From the NCBI GenBank assembly GCA_029215795.1, contig JARDYH010000007.1:98037263-98101262 (forward strand): a stretch of 64,000 nucleotides of DNA, written 5' to 3'. The position numbers and the translations under genes are program-made. This DNA is from Anniella stebbinsi. Its lineage: Eukaryota > Chordata > Lepidosauria > Squamata > Anniellidae. The notes under the pieces are model-generated. The model saw only the letters and a program-made list of their open reading frames with translations. It did no database searches and was not told where the DNA came from. Shown here piece by piece: positions 45,614-57,081 of this stretch. Every line of letters starts with the position of its first letter. The first letter of the stretch is position 1.

Positions 45614-47213
45614 TTTAATGTTTTAGTAGTTGTGTGCTGATTAGCAATATTCTATTTGGACTATTTCAACTGCTGCCTGCTGTATTGTATTATAAGGCTC
45701 TACATCAGCATGCTTGGCTGAGTTCAGCCAGCCCAACTTCTGAAGCCCATTCCAGGATTGAGGATCTCCCATTTTTCTCCACTGGGTGCAGTCCAAAAGG
45801 TGAGAACTACCACCAGGAAGATGGGTATTGGCCAGACACCTCAATACCCCTCTCAGTCACATCGCTGGTACTGACAGCAACCTTACTTCCCTCATCAACA
45901 AGACCGAACAGACTCCAGCAACACCAGCAGCAACAAAGAAAGCCGTTTACTTCAGGTTGGTACCAACCATCCTGCAGAAAGCCTGACAAAACTCAGAAGT
46001 GGCATCTTTAACTTCCCCCAAGATTTTTCATTTATATGGCCTCCTACAAGTCCCCTTGCTCATTTCTATCACAATTGGGAACTGATAACATCAGACAGTT
46101 AGGTGCTGACTATAGTAAAGGAAGGCTATCAGATAGAGTCCGAAGTTTGCCCTCCGCTTGGTACTGTAATAATAACACCTCCGTCAGAAAGATCAGCCAT
46201 CCGACGGGTGATCCCATATTGGACAGATGATGGCTTTTTTTCCTGGTACTTTACCATACCAAAGCGAGATGGTGGACTTTGACCAATCTTGGGCCTTCGG
46301 GATCTCAACACTCAAATTTTCACCAACAAATGCTGCATGGTGACTTTGGCATCTATTCTTCCCTTCCTGAGGAAAAGTCTATGGTTTATGTCAATAGATC
46401 TAAAGGACACCTATTTCCATAAAGCGATGCACAAAACCCCCCAGAAGTTTCTGCACTTTATAATAGGGTCGGAAATGTTTCAGTTCCAAGTCCTCCCCTT
46501 CAGCTAAGCCACAGCACCGAGAGTGTTCACGAAATGCATGGCAGTGGTTTGTGGACAACTTCGGACTGAAGGAATACATTTATACCCATATCTGGACGAT
46601 TGGCTTATCGTGGCAGAGACAAAAGAACAAGCAAGTCAAGACACGGAATCTGTCTGCAATCTCCTCTTCTTTCTCAGCCTCTGTATCAACACAGAAAAAT
46701 CAAATTTCATTCCATCCCAGAGACTTCAATTTATAGGAGTCACTTTGGACTCTCAGAAAGGGTGGGCTTTCCTGTCAGGGCACAAACACTGCTTACTCTG
46801 ACATGTCACATTTCCCAACAGGGATCGACATCAGCCTTCATGATCCTCAGGCTGCTCGGCTTCATGGCATCAACTGTGCACATTGTACGTTGGGCTCACC
46901 TCAAAATGCAACCACTGCAAGCCTTTCTTTTTCAGTCATACAAGACAACCCTCAACAGGGGAGGGTTCCTGCCAAACATGTTCCTCAGCTATGGAAAATT
47001 CCTGAACGAGGCTCCGCACAGGCGCAGAGCCCATATGTGTGTACACACAGATGACCACTTGGAAAAACTACAGTTACAGGTAAGCAACCTGCATTTATTT
47101 TGGCTGCCTATAGAGCTGTGTGACAAGAGCAGTCAAAACAGCTGCTACTCTGCTCTCCACTGGCTTACTACTTAGGAACACATTAAAATTACCAAGCCAG
47201 TAGTGTAGAGGAG

Positions 47214-49500
47214 GCAGGATATGAACTTTAGTCTTGATGCTGCAAACCCCAAGGTGTTATAGGCAGCTCCTGCTTTTTGGTGCATCTGGGATTTTTGCTG
47301 CTTTCAGAGTTAGGACGCAGGGTTTTCATCTTGCATCAGGTACCTCCTTAGTAGAGGAAGCTGGCTATGAGGGTTGGTCCTGATCCTGCAACCCTCAAGG
47401 TTTTATAGGGATCTCCCCCTTTTTGGTGCACCTGGGATTTTTGCACAGGTGCTTGATGGTGGATTGGGTGCCTCCGAACAACAAGAGGCTGTGTGTGGAA
47501 GTTGGTCCTGATCCTACAAACACCCAAGGTTTTCTCACCACTTTCCCTTTTGGAGGCTCTTGGGACTTTCCTTCCTTGGTAAGGTATTGTGCTGGGTTGG
47601 ATGCCTGCTGAGTGTGTATGAAGTTTTGTCCCTATCCTGCTGCTTCAGAGGTGAATTGGTGCCACTGCTGAGGCAAGAGGACTGCATCAGGACAGTGGGA
47701 GTGAGTAAAATTACACACAGTAGCTTAATAAGCTACTCACAGTAGTTTATTAGCCCACTTGTGTGGTAGGAGATCATGGGCTATTTTAAAAAATAAACTA
47801 CTATGCATAGCTTCTTAAGATACTGTAATCTGAATCATCTCCCCACCGCATGTTCTGCTGTAGTCCACCAATCCCAGCAGTGGCAATACTTCACCCATTT
47901 CCAACATTGCTGCATCTTGTTTTAACCTTCCACAATATCCCAATGAGAGGGGGAAGGTGTGGGGTAAAGTACAGGGCTTAATTCAGTGCTTCCAACATCA
48001 CACCAGCAAGGGGGAGATGGCTCTGAAGTGCTGGAAGTATGCAGGATTGGGACCAAACATTATACACGGCTTCCCCTAGTCAGGATGCACCCAATGCACC
48101 ATCAAACACTGCGCAATTACACACAAAGGAGCAAGAACCATGGACCCCCCAGATCGGATCGGGACCCGGATCGGGACCTCCAATTTTGTCACGGATTGGT
48201 TCGGACAAAATCGGAGCCCCCCCGATTTTGATCCCGATCCAAAAATCGGAAATTTTTGGATCGGCTGCCATTTTTTTCCCCATAGACTTGCATTGCAATG
48301 CAAGTCTATGGGGAAAAAAATGGCGGCGGGTGAGTGAGGGGGGCCTAACTCCCTCCCTCCCCCCCGGGGCCGTCTGCTGTGGACGGCCCCGGCAGGTAAG
48401 CCCCCTCCCCCGCGCTCCCTACCCCCCCAGGGCTGTCCGCTTCCATCTGCTGGCGCCCACGGGCGCCAGCGGATGGAAGCGGACGGCACCAGGGGGGGTA
48501 AGCCCCCTCCCCCCGCCTCCTGCTTACCTTCCTGGAACATCCGCTCCCGTCCGGTGCCGGCCGCCACTGCTCCCAGGCTTCACGGCCTGCTCCCGGGTGG
48601 CGCGCCGGGCTCGGCGCGCCACCCTGCAGCAGGCCGCGAAGCCTGCTGGCAGTAGCCGCCGGCGCCAGACGGGAGTGGGCATCCTGGAAAGGTAAGGGCC
48701 CCCCTCCTCCCCTCCGCACGCCCCCTCCTTACCTTTCCGGGACGCCCGCTCCCATCCGGCGCCGGCGGCTACTGCCAGCGGGCTTTGCGGCCTGCTCTAG
48801 AGTGGCGCGCTGGGTGATGTCATCACCCGGCGCGCCACCTGGGAGCAGGCTGTGAAGCTCAGGAGCAGTAGCGGCCGGCGCCGGACGGAAGCGGATGTTC
48901 CAGGAAGGTAAGCGCGCCGCGCGCGCCCCCCTCCTCCCCTCCCCCATCCCCTGCTTACCTTCCCCGCTAGGGAAGCCCCCCCCCACTGTCTACTTCCATC
49001 GGCGGGCGCCCGCTGGCGCCCGCCAATGGAAGTGGCGGCGGGCGCCAGCGGGCACCCGCCGATCCGCCGATCCATCCGAACCGGATCGGAACCTTTTCGG
49101 TTCGGTTTGGATTGGATCGGCCGATCCAGCGGGGAGATCGGATTCGGATCGTGGATTGGAACCGATCCAGTGCACATCCCTACCAAAAAGAGGGTGGCAC
49201 AGATAAACCTTTGGAAGTTTGCAGGATCAAGCCAAACTTCATACACAGCCTCCCCTACCAGGGATGCGCACAAGGCCCATTGAAAACCCTGTACACTGAC
49301 AAAGCCACATGAGTAAAAGCACTTTTTTGTCGAAATGGGGGTGGCTGGTAAAACTCCATGGCATTTTGCAGAGCAGGACAAAACTTCATAGACTGCATTC
49401 CCTGGCAAAGATGCACCCAAGGCAAAATGACAACTCTGTGCAGCTGCTGCCACTCGACCGAGATGGTGTTTGACACTTGGGGAGGTTGCAGAGCGTACTG
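47214..49500. repeat. Inverted array of about 110-bp units
   Basis: Four plus-oriented units (about 47230, 47365, 47490, 47615) share TTGGTCCTGATCCTGCAA, CCCAAGGTTTTATAGG and GGTGCACCTGGGATTTTTGC. Units in inverse orientation (about 48020-48115, 49210-49290, 49345-49435) share TTTGCAGGATC, CAAACTTCATACACAGCCTC and GGGATGCGCACAAGGC. The centre (47690-47985) is different sequence. The right arm is split by MITE copy 3. Probably one large non-autonomous element; its termini were not identified. Confidence 0.6.
48137..49182. mobile_element. hAT-like MITE, copy 3 (left terminus lost)
   Basis: It matches copies 1 and 2 from GGACCCCCC near its left side through GATC-rich sequence, two long palindromes (48523-48696 and 48728-48912) and the right end GTGCACATCCCTA. 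The first 13 bp are missing or altered, and no target duplication is visible. Confidence 0.8.
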
Positions 49501-49654
49501 CTGGGGGAAGAGTTAGTCTGGGGTTGGGCTGCAAATGTAATCAGTTGCTAGGCAGTTCATGGAAACAGAGATCTACTGACTGGAGGAGAGCGAAAGCAGT
49601 GGTTTTGACCGATCCTTCCAAGCGACTCTGTAGGCAACCAAAATAACCCATTGT

Positions 49655-49812
49655 AACTGCCACAAATCTTAGAGTTCTTTAAGAACTCAAATGTGAAATT
49701 GCTGATCTTCTGACAAAAATATGTAACTTGTCCCTAAGATTAGCCTCTGTACCAGAGAACTGGAAAAAGGGCAATGTAATGCCAAATTTTAAAACAGATT
49801 CCAGACCAAGCC
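49655..49812 (+). mobile_element. CR1-type RT fragment
   Basis: It encodes RVLKEL and ASVPENWKKGNVMPNFK, the N-terminal RT region of CR1-like LINEs, in plus orientation. Confidence 0.55.
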
Positions 49813-49814
49813 TC

Positions 49815-51175
49815 CACACCTGCTCAAGTGCTTCTGTCTTGTTCTGATTAAGTTTTTGCTACAGCTGATAATTTATCAGATGTAAATGAGAGAGGAGTGT
49901 TTATCAAGATACCCAAACATCCTGATTGTTATTTCCAATAATTTCATGTAGATGTTGAAAAGTATTGGGGACAAGATTTAACTCTGTGAGGCCCTATGTG
50001 TCCTGGGCTGTATCTCTCTTACCACCTTCTGGGATGAGCCCTCTAGGAACAAGCAGAGTCACTTAAAAGGTGCCTCCCACACTGTGAGGGTTCAACTGTA
50101 TAAAAAAGGGTTAAATTGGATCTAACAAGTTAAAATGTATGTACACTGGGTAAACTGTTAAGAATCAGCATACTCTCAGGAGGTGTCCTGGTTAGTTTAG
50201 CTTGAAGGTATGGAAGTGCAAATGGGAGGAAGACATTTCAGTGTAAAATTAACATACACGCAAAAGGTTTCCTGATTACATTAACGACTCTCTGGCCTGG
50301 TAAGATCAGGTTTTTAAGGGAACTGTAGAAAGCTGAGAGAGGTGGAGTTAAAACAGCAGTTGGCAGTTCAAACTGAGAAGCAGGAAAAAAGAGCCAATGG
50401 GAAGAACTAGCCAGAGAGCCAATAGAAAGAGCTAGCCAGAGAGCCAATGGGAAAGGCTGGCTGGTCAGTTGGGGAAAGTTTTTAAAAAGGAGAAAGGAGA
50501 GAGGAGAGGCATTCAATTCAAGTCATTTAAGTTGTTGGGGATGGAGGATTGAGTCATCCCAGAGAGATGCAGGACAATTGGGCGCTGGGAGGGACCCAGA
50601 GCCTGATTTGAGGAAAGCTGGACTTAACTACCAAGGTTCAGGTAGCCAAGCCAGATGAAACTGTGGTTTTATTTCTGTTTGTTTGTATTGCCTTTGAAAG
50701 TAACAGCTCTATGTGTGTAAATACCTTAAGCAAGTGTGCCTTACTATGCCTGGAATAGTAAAGAGTTTTGGTTTAAAACCTGAGTTGTTGGAGATTCCAT
50801 TTCACACCCGCCTACAGCTAAAAACCCCACGCTACTGAGAGGGGAAAGAGGAAAGGTGGAAACTTGGGTCCCAAAAGGGATAGAGTGGCTCTTAAAGAGA
50901 CAAGATATCTTTAAGGAGCAGGGTCAGAGGATCCAGCCAGGAAGGTGGAACTCTGACAGTCGGGGTGCATCCCCAACACACACCCATCCCCATAAGGCAA
51001 TACTGAAGGATGCTATAATCAATGGTATCAAACACTGCTGAGAAGTCCAGGAGAATCAACAGGCACACATTTCTGCTGTCCATCTCTCAGTGGAAGTCAT
51101 CCACTAGGATTACCGAGTCAGTTTCTGTCCCCAAACTGGGTCAGATATGTGACTGACAGGGAACTAGATAATCAG
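49815..51175 (-). mobile_element. L2 RT fragment split by an LTR
   Basis: The left part (49815-50082) matches, antisense, the L2 segment around motif B (compare 15200-15350). The right part (50965-51175) matches motif A (LLILLDFSAVFDTIDYSIL on minus at about 51065-51000). The two are collinear on the L2 consensus with the LTR between them. Confidence 0.6.
50083..50958 (+). mobile_element. Solo LTR
   Basis: It begins TGTGAGGGTTCAACTG and ends GGAACTCTGACA. It is related, in opposite orientation, to the element at 56387: both share a block including AGTAAAGAGTTTTG, GTTGTTGGAGATTCC, CACCCGCCTACAG and CCCCACGCTACTGA. An AATAGTAAAGAG-type polyadenylation region lies near 50755. No internal genes adjoin. 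The flanks do not give a clear short target duplication. Confidence 0.7.
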
Positions 51176-52282
51176 TATCATCCCAAGTGGCATGGCAGCT
51201 CGATGTGCCTTTTTTGATTTTCGCATGGTTCACCCGCTGTGCATCTCCTGGACAGGGATAGCTTGACCACGGTGGTACAGGCATTAGCAACCTCAAGACT
51301 GGATTACTACAATGCACTCTATATGGGGCTGCCCTTAAAGCTGCTCCAGAAGCTGTCCCTTTTCAGCATGTAACTCCTTTGCTGGGGGAACTACACTGGC
51401 TGCCTATTCACTACTGGGCCAGGTTTAAGTTTCTAGTATTAGTATACAAAGTCCTAAATAACTTGGAACCAGGATACCTGAGAGAGCACCTTTGCCCCTA
51501 ACAGCCTGCCCAGTCACTGAGGTCATCTAAGGGCATGCTCCTGGTGGTTCCACATGGACCTATGGTCCCATTAGAGTCTGACGACGAGGAAGGAGGCAAA
51601 CTCCGGTGCTCAAAGAAAGCAAGAATTATTGTGCTGTATGCATTTTGGATAAATTATCTCCTTCAGGAGCTATAAAACAAACAATTAAAATAACCATAAA
51701 ATTAACCATAAAAGTAGTTCCGTATAGACATGACCCTTATTCTTTTTAACAAAGCTTTTGGGGGCTTTTCTACATGAGAATTCTACAATCTTAAAAATAG
51801 CATTAAAAATTAAAATAAAGCTAAAAAGAAATTCCTACTTCCAATATGACATACATTGTTCCCATGTTTCTACTAACCAATTTTAGACAATGGTGAAAAC
51901 AATATCTTTTTATATCTACATAACTCTTTCAACCAACACACTCCTTGCATAAATCATTGTTATCCTCCCACTCCCCACAAACATAGACACTGGCCATTAC
52001 CCTCCCGAACCCTGCCAACATGAACATGAGACAACCTGTTTTTGTTTCTTTTCAGATCCCTTGTCTACAAGAACGGCAATAGTTTCTTCTTTTTTTGGTG
52101 CTTGTACGCATTGTTCGTTGAGCATTTATAACTCATGCCAGAGACAAACCTTTGATGTGTTTTATATACCACAGGTGCTTAGACTACACCCCATTGAAGC
52201 TGAGGCACTGATCCTGCTTTTACTTTCAATCAGCATTTCACCTATGTATCACCTATTGATGTTAAATATACACTTGCACTCA

Positions 52283-52700
52283 CTATACTAATCCAGAAAA
52301 GTCCAAGTCCTCATTTACCCCCCTTGGCCACATACTCTTTAAAGAGATAATCCCAAATAGTTCTCTTTTGCCCAGTACTTGGTCACTCCCATTCACCTTT
52401 TCAATCCCCACCCAAATGAAGTCATTAGGTTTATGTTGTTTTTCACTGAAGGGCTTGACCATAGGAGCTCCCACCCTTTGATGTCTAAGGTTGCATAGAT
52501 ATTCTCCTATTCTGAGTTTTAAAGGTCTTGAAGTCTTGCCAATGTAGATTTTATTGCAGGGGCATGAGATACCATAGATTACTCTTGAAGAGTTACAGTT
52601 TAAAAAACAACAGTGATTTAAATATGATCTCCTGTGCTCGGGTTGACAAAGGATGTTGTCTGTTTTGAATATTTGCAATACGTGCAGTGACCACATGTGT
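52283..52700 (-). pseudogene. PLE GIY-YIG endonuclease domain, minus copy
   Basis: A 137-codon frame carries VIYGISCPCNKIYIGKTSRP, with the GIY and YIG elements in the CC-spaced context of PLEs, then LRHQRVGAP and an acidic C-terminus. In live PLEs it nicks the target DNA. The frame ends near DLDFSGLV. The domain itself is well preserved, but RT is separated from it by the Harbinger insertion. Confidence 0.85.
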
Positions 52701-53727
52701 GGTGCCCATTTGGCTTTGATGTGTTGAAATCTTGGTTATGCATTCTGGTTTCTGTCCCATGTATGGTCCGTGTGTACTAGCCAATCCTGGAGTTTTTTTG
52801 TAGGTCTTGTTAAACCTGGTAGATCCTGGATAAGATGCCAGTTGGAGCAGACATGCGCTTGTCGTTTGTTTGTGACAGGATTGTATGGAAAGATGCATGT
52901 TGTTGGCTGTTCAGTTGAGTCTTTTTTTTTTTTGTTCTTTGGGGACATAACAGATTGGCTGAATTCGGATGACACATTAAGCAATGGAGGGGTAAATAGC
53001 ATACTGACCTGGAGTTAAGCAAGCGGCGCTCCCCACACAACATGTTGCAGCCTGCGTTGCTCGGCAGCGGCAAACGCCCCGGTTGCAAATAACATACGTG
53101 GCTGTGACTGACAGCCCGCCTGCCATGTTGCCCACCCTCCAACCACAGCAAGTCCTCCCAGAGGTATCCCAGCAGACACCGCGGGACGAAACCATGGGTG
53201 CCACCATCAAAGCTGCAGGAGGGCACGCCTCTCAAACCCCATTGGATGCACACAGGCACTGGACGGGACACACCAGCCCTGGGCAGAGAAGCAGACAGGA
53301 GGAGCAGCCACATCGACGGAATGGCCACCCCACGTCCCCAGCACAGCACCCCAACCGGAGGCACCCATGCCCCGGCACACCTGGTGCCCCAATGGGGCCG
53401 GGCAAAGGGCGTCCGGATAGCCACCAGACAGGCACAAAGCACGGCCACCCGATCTATCCCCCACAGAGCCCCACAGACCCATCCAGAGCTGAGGAAGGCC
53501 GAGCACGGCCAATGCACGGGCAAGCCATAGCCGACATGCACATCCGGGCGCCAGAACCGGACAACAGGCAGCCCATCCCCGGGAGCGGCCCACACCCACC
53601 CTACATAGGAGGCGTGGCAGCTGCGAGGGCACCTGACATCCCCAAGCCCCCACCCAAGACAAACCCCCCCAGTGCAACTACCCGCACACACAGGAAAGAA
53701 GGCAAGAGAGGGGGAAAGTGAAAAAAC

Positions 53728-53733
53728 TTTATT
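53728..53733 (-). terminator. AATAAA polyadenylation signal of the Harbinger gene
   Basis: On minus the hexamer lies about 75 bp downstream of the transposase frame end at 53809. Confidence 0.6.
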
Positions 53734-53808
53734 CAACGTGGCGTATAAAAACGGTTACATGGGCACAGGGCCATTGCAAAGCATGGGCAGAGTCATCAGA
53801 AAGACGTG

Positions 53809-54876
53809 TCACCGAGAGAAGGCGACCGGGAAGGCACAGTGATGAGGGGTCAGCAGAGCAGGGCACCTCGAAGCAGCAAGCGGCGGAAAGGGATGAAGGG
53901 AAGATGGATAGGGGCGCACCGCCAGGAAATAACGGCAGTCCACAGAAGGAACCCCACAGCCGGAGCTCACACGGGGGGGGTAGTGCAGCCAGATCCAGTC
54001 ACTGATGCTTTCGTGCACCTGTGCTGCTTCCGCACGGGCATGGTGCTCCACAACAGGATTCACGGGCTTGGGCAATGGCGCAATGTCACGCCCATCCACA
54101 GCAATGGCATCATCATCCTCGCCCAGCTGAGGGAGGTCAGGGTGCTTGGCCAGTAACACATCCCCACGGGACTTGCAGATGTGCAGAATGCAGCAGCACA
54201 CCATGACGTCAGGGTTGACGTCAGCCTACAAGTCCATCAAGCTAAACAGAGAGCGCCAATGCTCCTTCAAATGCCCAAAGGCGCGCTCCATGGGCAGGCA
54301 GGCACGGCAGTGGTAGTAGTTGTATTTGCGCTGCATGGCGTTGTGGGGGTAGCGGTACGGGGCCATCAGCCACAGCTGGAGGGTGAAGGCCTATTTGGCT
54401 GGGAGCAGCGGATCTACGGCACGCCCGCACACAGAAGCAGGCCCGGAGGTGAGGAAGCAGCCTGATGACAGCTTGGCTGTCAGCGGGGAGTTCCAGAAGA
54501 TGGCCGTGTCGTGGCTCTGCCCAGACACACCCGCATAGACATCCAGGAACTGCCCCTTGGCATCCACCACCGCCTGGAGAACCATGCTGTAGAAATGCTT
54601 GCGGTTGTACTCATCGCCGTGAGGAGGGGCCAGGATGTGCACATGGGTCAAGTCCAGAGCCCCGACCACCCGTGGGAAGCCCAGGGCACAGAAGCCATGC
54701 ATGTTCTCCTGCACTTGGCCCGGCTTCCTAAGCGTTGCCGCTCCTGCCCTCCGGCCTCCCCCCCCTGCCATCCCTGAGGCACCTGCTGCAGCCGGCTCCG
54801 CTCGTGGGGCCCAGTATGCTGTGGCCACTGGCGGAGGCAGGTACTGCTGAGGTGGCATGTATCCGTACGGCGGCAT
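53809..54876 (-). pseudogene. Harbinger-type transposase with proline-rich N-terminus
   Basis: The frame from 54876 starts with a proline/tyrosine-rich segment (residues 1-40) and a glycine/alanine/arginine-rich segment (about 41-60). GFPRVVGALDLTHVHI follows with the first catalytic aspartate, then DEYNRKHFYS, GVSGQSHDTAIFW with the second aspartate, and, after an in-frame stop at 54391, MERAFGHLKEHW with the catalytic glutamate. A second in-frame stop lies near 54230. All three DDE residues survive. The frame stays the same throughout, so only two stops separate it from continuity. The usual transposase N-terminus appears to be replaced. Confidence 0.82.
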
Positions 54877-55379
54877 GTAGGGGGTGGGCTGGGGGGCACC
54901 ATGGTACGCTCCCCGGAATGCCTGGACGACCTTCCTGAGGACCTCGGTTTGACAGTCGATGGCAGCTGTGTTCTCGCGCCTGCCTCAGTTGAGCTCCGTG
55001 CCGGCTGCCGGGGGTGGGAGGCGGGCGTCTTTGGTTGGTATGGCACCGTCGGCATCGAGCTGTTGGGGGTGTGCCTGAGCAGCCGGCCGCGTTTGGCTGC
55101 TCTTGCTGCTTCCCTCTATGGGCTTCTGTGATAACGTACTCAACGCACTAGATTAACACACGCATCCCTCCACACTACACTTTAATCAATTGACTATGAT
55201 CAAACAACGTGCAATCTCCATTGTTTAATTCGCCCGATTAGCATACTGTGGGTTGTGTGTGCATTGCGTGTTACTCCCCACACGACACAATAAGCAACTC
55301 TACTGACAGTTCTTTCCCTACTCGTCCATTGCTTATTGTGTCGTCCGAATTCAGCCATTGTCTTGTTTGCAGGCATTTG

Positions 55380-56090
55380 CTTTATTCATGGCCGATCTTA
55401 CCACCATGGTAGGGTATCCCCTTTTATGAAAGCATTCTGTCAAACACAGTCATTCTTTTAGGAAGTCTTGATCTTTTGAGCAGTTATGTTTTATTCTTAG
55501 AAATTGACTATATGGTAGGTTGTTCCGAAGGTTGCTGTCATATTTAAGAAGAGTATTTTTGTCTGTAGGTTTATGGAAAATCGTGGTCAGAAGACCATGT
55601 GTATGTTTTTCAACTGCAATGTCCGAAAAATTCACCTGTTCTATACTATGCATTGTTTCAAAATTGAGATTGGAATCTCTTGAGTTGACCCACTGGAAAA
55701 ACTCTTCAAGCTTATTGCGTTCACATCTCCAAATCTAAAATATATAATCTATATAACGTAACCATGTGATTACATTGCAACCATGAGGAGTGTTACTGAA
55801 AATAATTTATTGTTTAAAAACTTGCATGTACAAATTGGCGATTTCTGGAACCATGGGGCACCCCATGGCTACCCTTTTAACCTGCCAAAATATTTTTTTG
55901 TTAAAAGAAAAGTAATTTTTTTGTAGAGCTATATCAGCTAAAGAAACCAAAAAATGAGTAGGTGGGATTCCCTCCCCCCCCCCCCATTGTTGCAAGTATT
56001 AGAGATAATTTCCAGTGCTTTGTCTTGTGGGAAACTGGCATATAGAGATCTCACATCCATGGTGGCAAGAATATCATTCGGCTGTATCTC
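55380..56090 (-). pseudogene. PLE reverse transcriptase remnant, minus copy
   Basis: From 55995 down, THFLVSLADIALQKNYFSF and QVKRVAMGCPMVPEIANLYM are typical PLE RT motifs. From 55653 down, HGLLTTIFHKPTDKNTLLKY and LRNNLPYSQFLRIKH mark the C-terminal RT region. The catalytic stretch between them is in other frames and includes a frame break. It is truncated at its 5' side near 56093. Confidence 0.8.
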
Positions 56091-56094
56091 TAAT

Positions 56095-56381
56095 ACTGTA
56101 ACTCCTCAAGAGTAATCTATGGTATCTCATGCCCCTGCAATAAAATCTACATTGGCAAGACTTCAAGACCTTTAAAACTCAGAATAGGAGAACATCTATG
56201 CAACCTTAGACATCAAAGGGTGGGAGCTCCAATGGTCAAGCCATTCAGTGAAAAGCAACATAAACCTAATGACTTCATTTGGGTTGGGATTGAAAAGGTG
56301 AATGGGAGTGACCAAGTACTGGGCAAAAGAGAACTATTTGGGATTATCTCTTTAAAGAGTATGTGGCCAAGGGGGCTAAAT
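56095..56381 (+). pseudogene. PLE endonuclease fragment, plus copy
   Basis: It is nearly identical to the minus copy at 52283-52610 but in the opposite orientation, starting just inside the endonuclease (TCAAGAGTAATCTATGGTAT). The open frame 56220-56447 covers the second half. The LTR insertion follows at 56387. Confidence 0.85.
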
Positions 56382-56386
56382 GAAGA

Positions 56387-57081
56387 TGTCAGGGTTCCAC
56401 ACCTCGACGTTTGGAGTTCCACCTTCCTGGCTGATTCTGCTCTTTAAAGATATCTTGCCTCTTTAAGAGCAACCTTGTCCCTTTTCTGGGACCCAAGCTT
56501 CCACCTTTTCTCTTTTCCCCTTTTCAGTAGCGTGGGGTTTCGAACTGTAGGCGGGTGTAAAAAGGAATCTCCAACAACCCAAGTTTTAAATCAAAACTCT
56601 TTACTATTCTTGGCATAGTAAGGCACGCTTGGCTTAAGATATTTACACACACAGAACTGCTGTTACAAAGGCAAGAAAACAAACAGACAAGAGTAAAAAC
56701 GCAGGTCCATCTCTTGACTAACTACTCCTGATATTTTACTCCTAAAGTATCTTCCAGAATGGTTCTTACCTCCATTCCTAATGACGGCAATCTCCCCTCT
56801 CTCCTGGCCACCCCCTTCTCCTAGTTTTTGACCCAATATCACTGTTCTCCCGCTTCGCTCCTCCTTTTCTTAATCACCCTGGCTAGCCCTTCGTTAGGGT
56901 GATTGGCCATCCTTTTGTGTCTTGCTCTACACTTGTCCTGAGCTGTAGACCGATCAGAAAGCCATTACCGGAGCATTTGAGAAATTACCATTTTAGCTCT
57001 GGGGTAATTAGCTCCTATTGTTATTTCCTAATCACTCTACTTCACAACTGTTAACTCTTTACATACAGTGAAACCTTCACA
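56387..57081 (-). mobile_element. Solo LTR, related to the copy at 50083
   Basis: It runs TGTCAGGGTTCC to AACCTTCACA on plus, with flanks GAAGA (56382-56386) and GAGGA (57082-57086), a 5-bp duplication with one mismatch. The uninterrupted target is visible in the inverted PLE copy near 52300. Orientation is minus relative to the 50-kb copy. Confidence 0.78.

Larger units (their letters stand above)
42061..47086 (+). mobile_element. DIRS retrotransposon with inverted terminal repeats, interrupted by a PLE
   Basis: The left terminal repeat (42065-42200) reappears inverted at 46960-47086: GAATTTTCCATAGCTGAGGA occurs at about 42130 on plus, and its reverse complement TCCTCAGCTATGGAAAATTC is at 46982-47001. 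Inverted termini are a DIRS hallmark. Gag remnants lie at 42422-43729 and 45614-45830. RT pieces at 46289-46800 include LKDTYFHKA and the DIRS-type YLDDWLIV. No tyrosine recombinase was recognised. The PLE splits the gag region, and gag-like sequence resumes after it (YYKALHQHAWLSS, ARIEDLPF-like). Confidence 0.82.
52957..55356. mobile_element. PIF/Harbinger DNA transposon, 2400 bp
   Basis: Termini GGCTGAATTCGGATGACACA and, inverted, GGCTGAATTCGGACGACACA extend as imperfect repeats for about 36 bp. A 3-bp target duplication ATT flanks it (52954-52956 and 55357-55359). It encodes a degraded DDE transposase on minus. About 770 bp at the left (52957-53727) lie beyond the polyadenylation signal and seem non-coding; long frames there on both strands are probably compositional. 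Inserted in the PLE. Confidence 0.88.

Noticed and set aside
52810..53736. A 308-codon minus frame and a 212-codon plus frame in the left part of the Harbinger element
   Set aside because: The region lies beyond the transposase polyadenylation signal, is compositionally biased, overlaps on both strands and shows no SANT/Myb or other motif.
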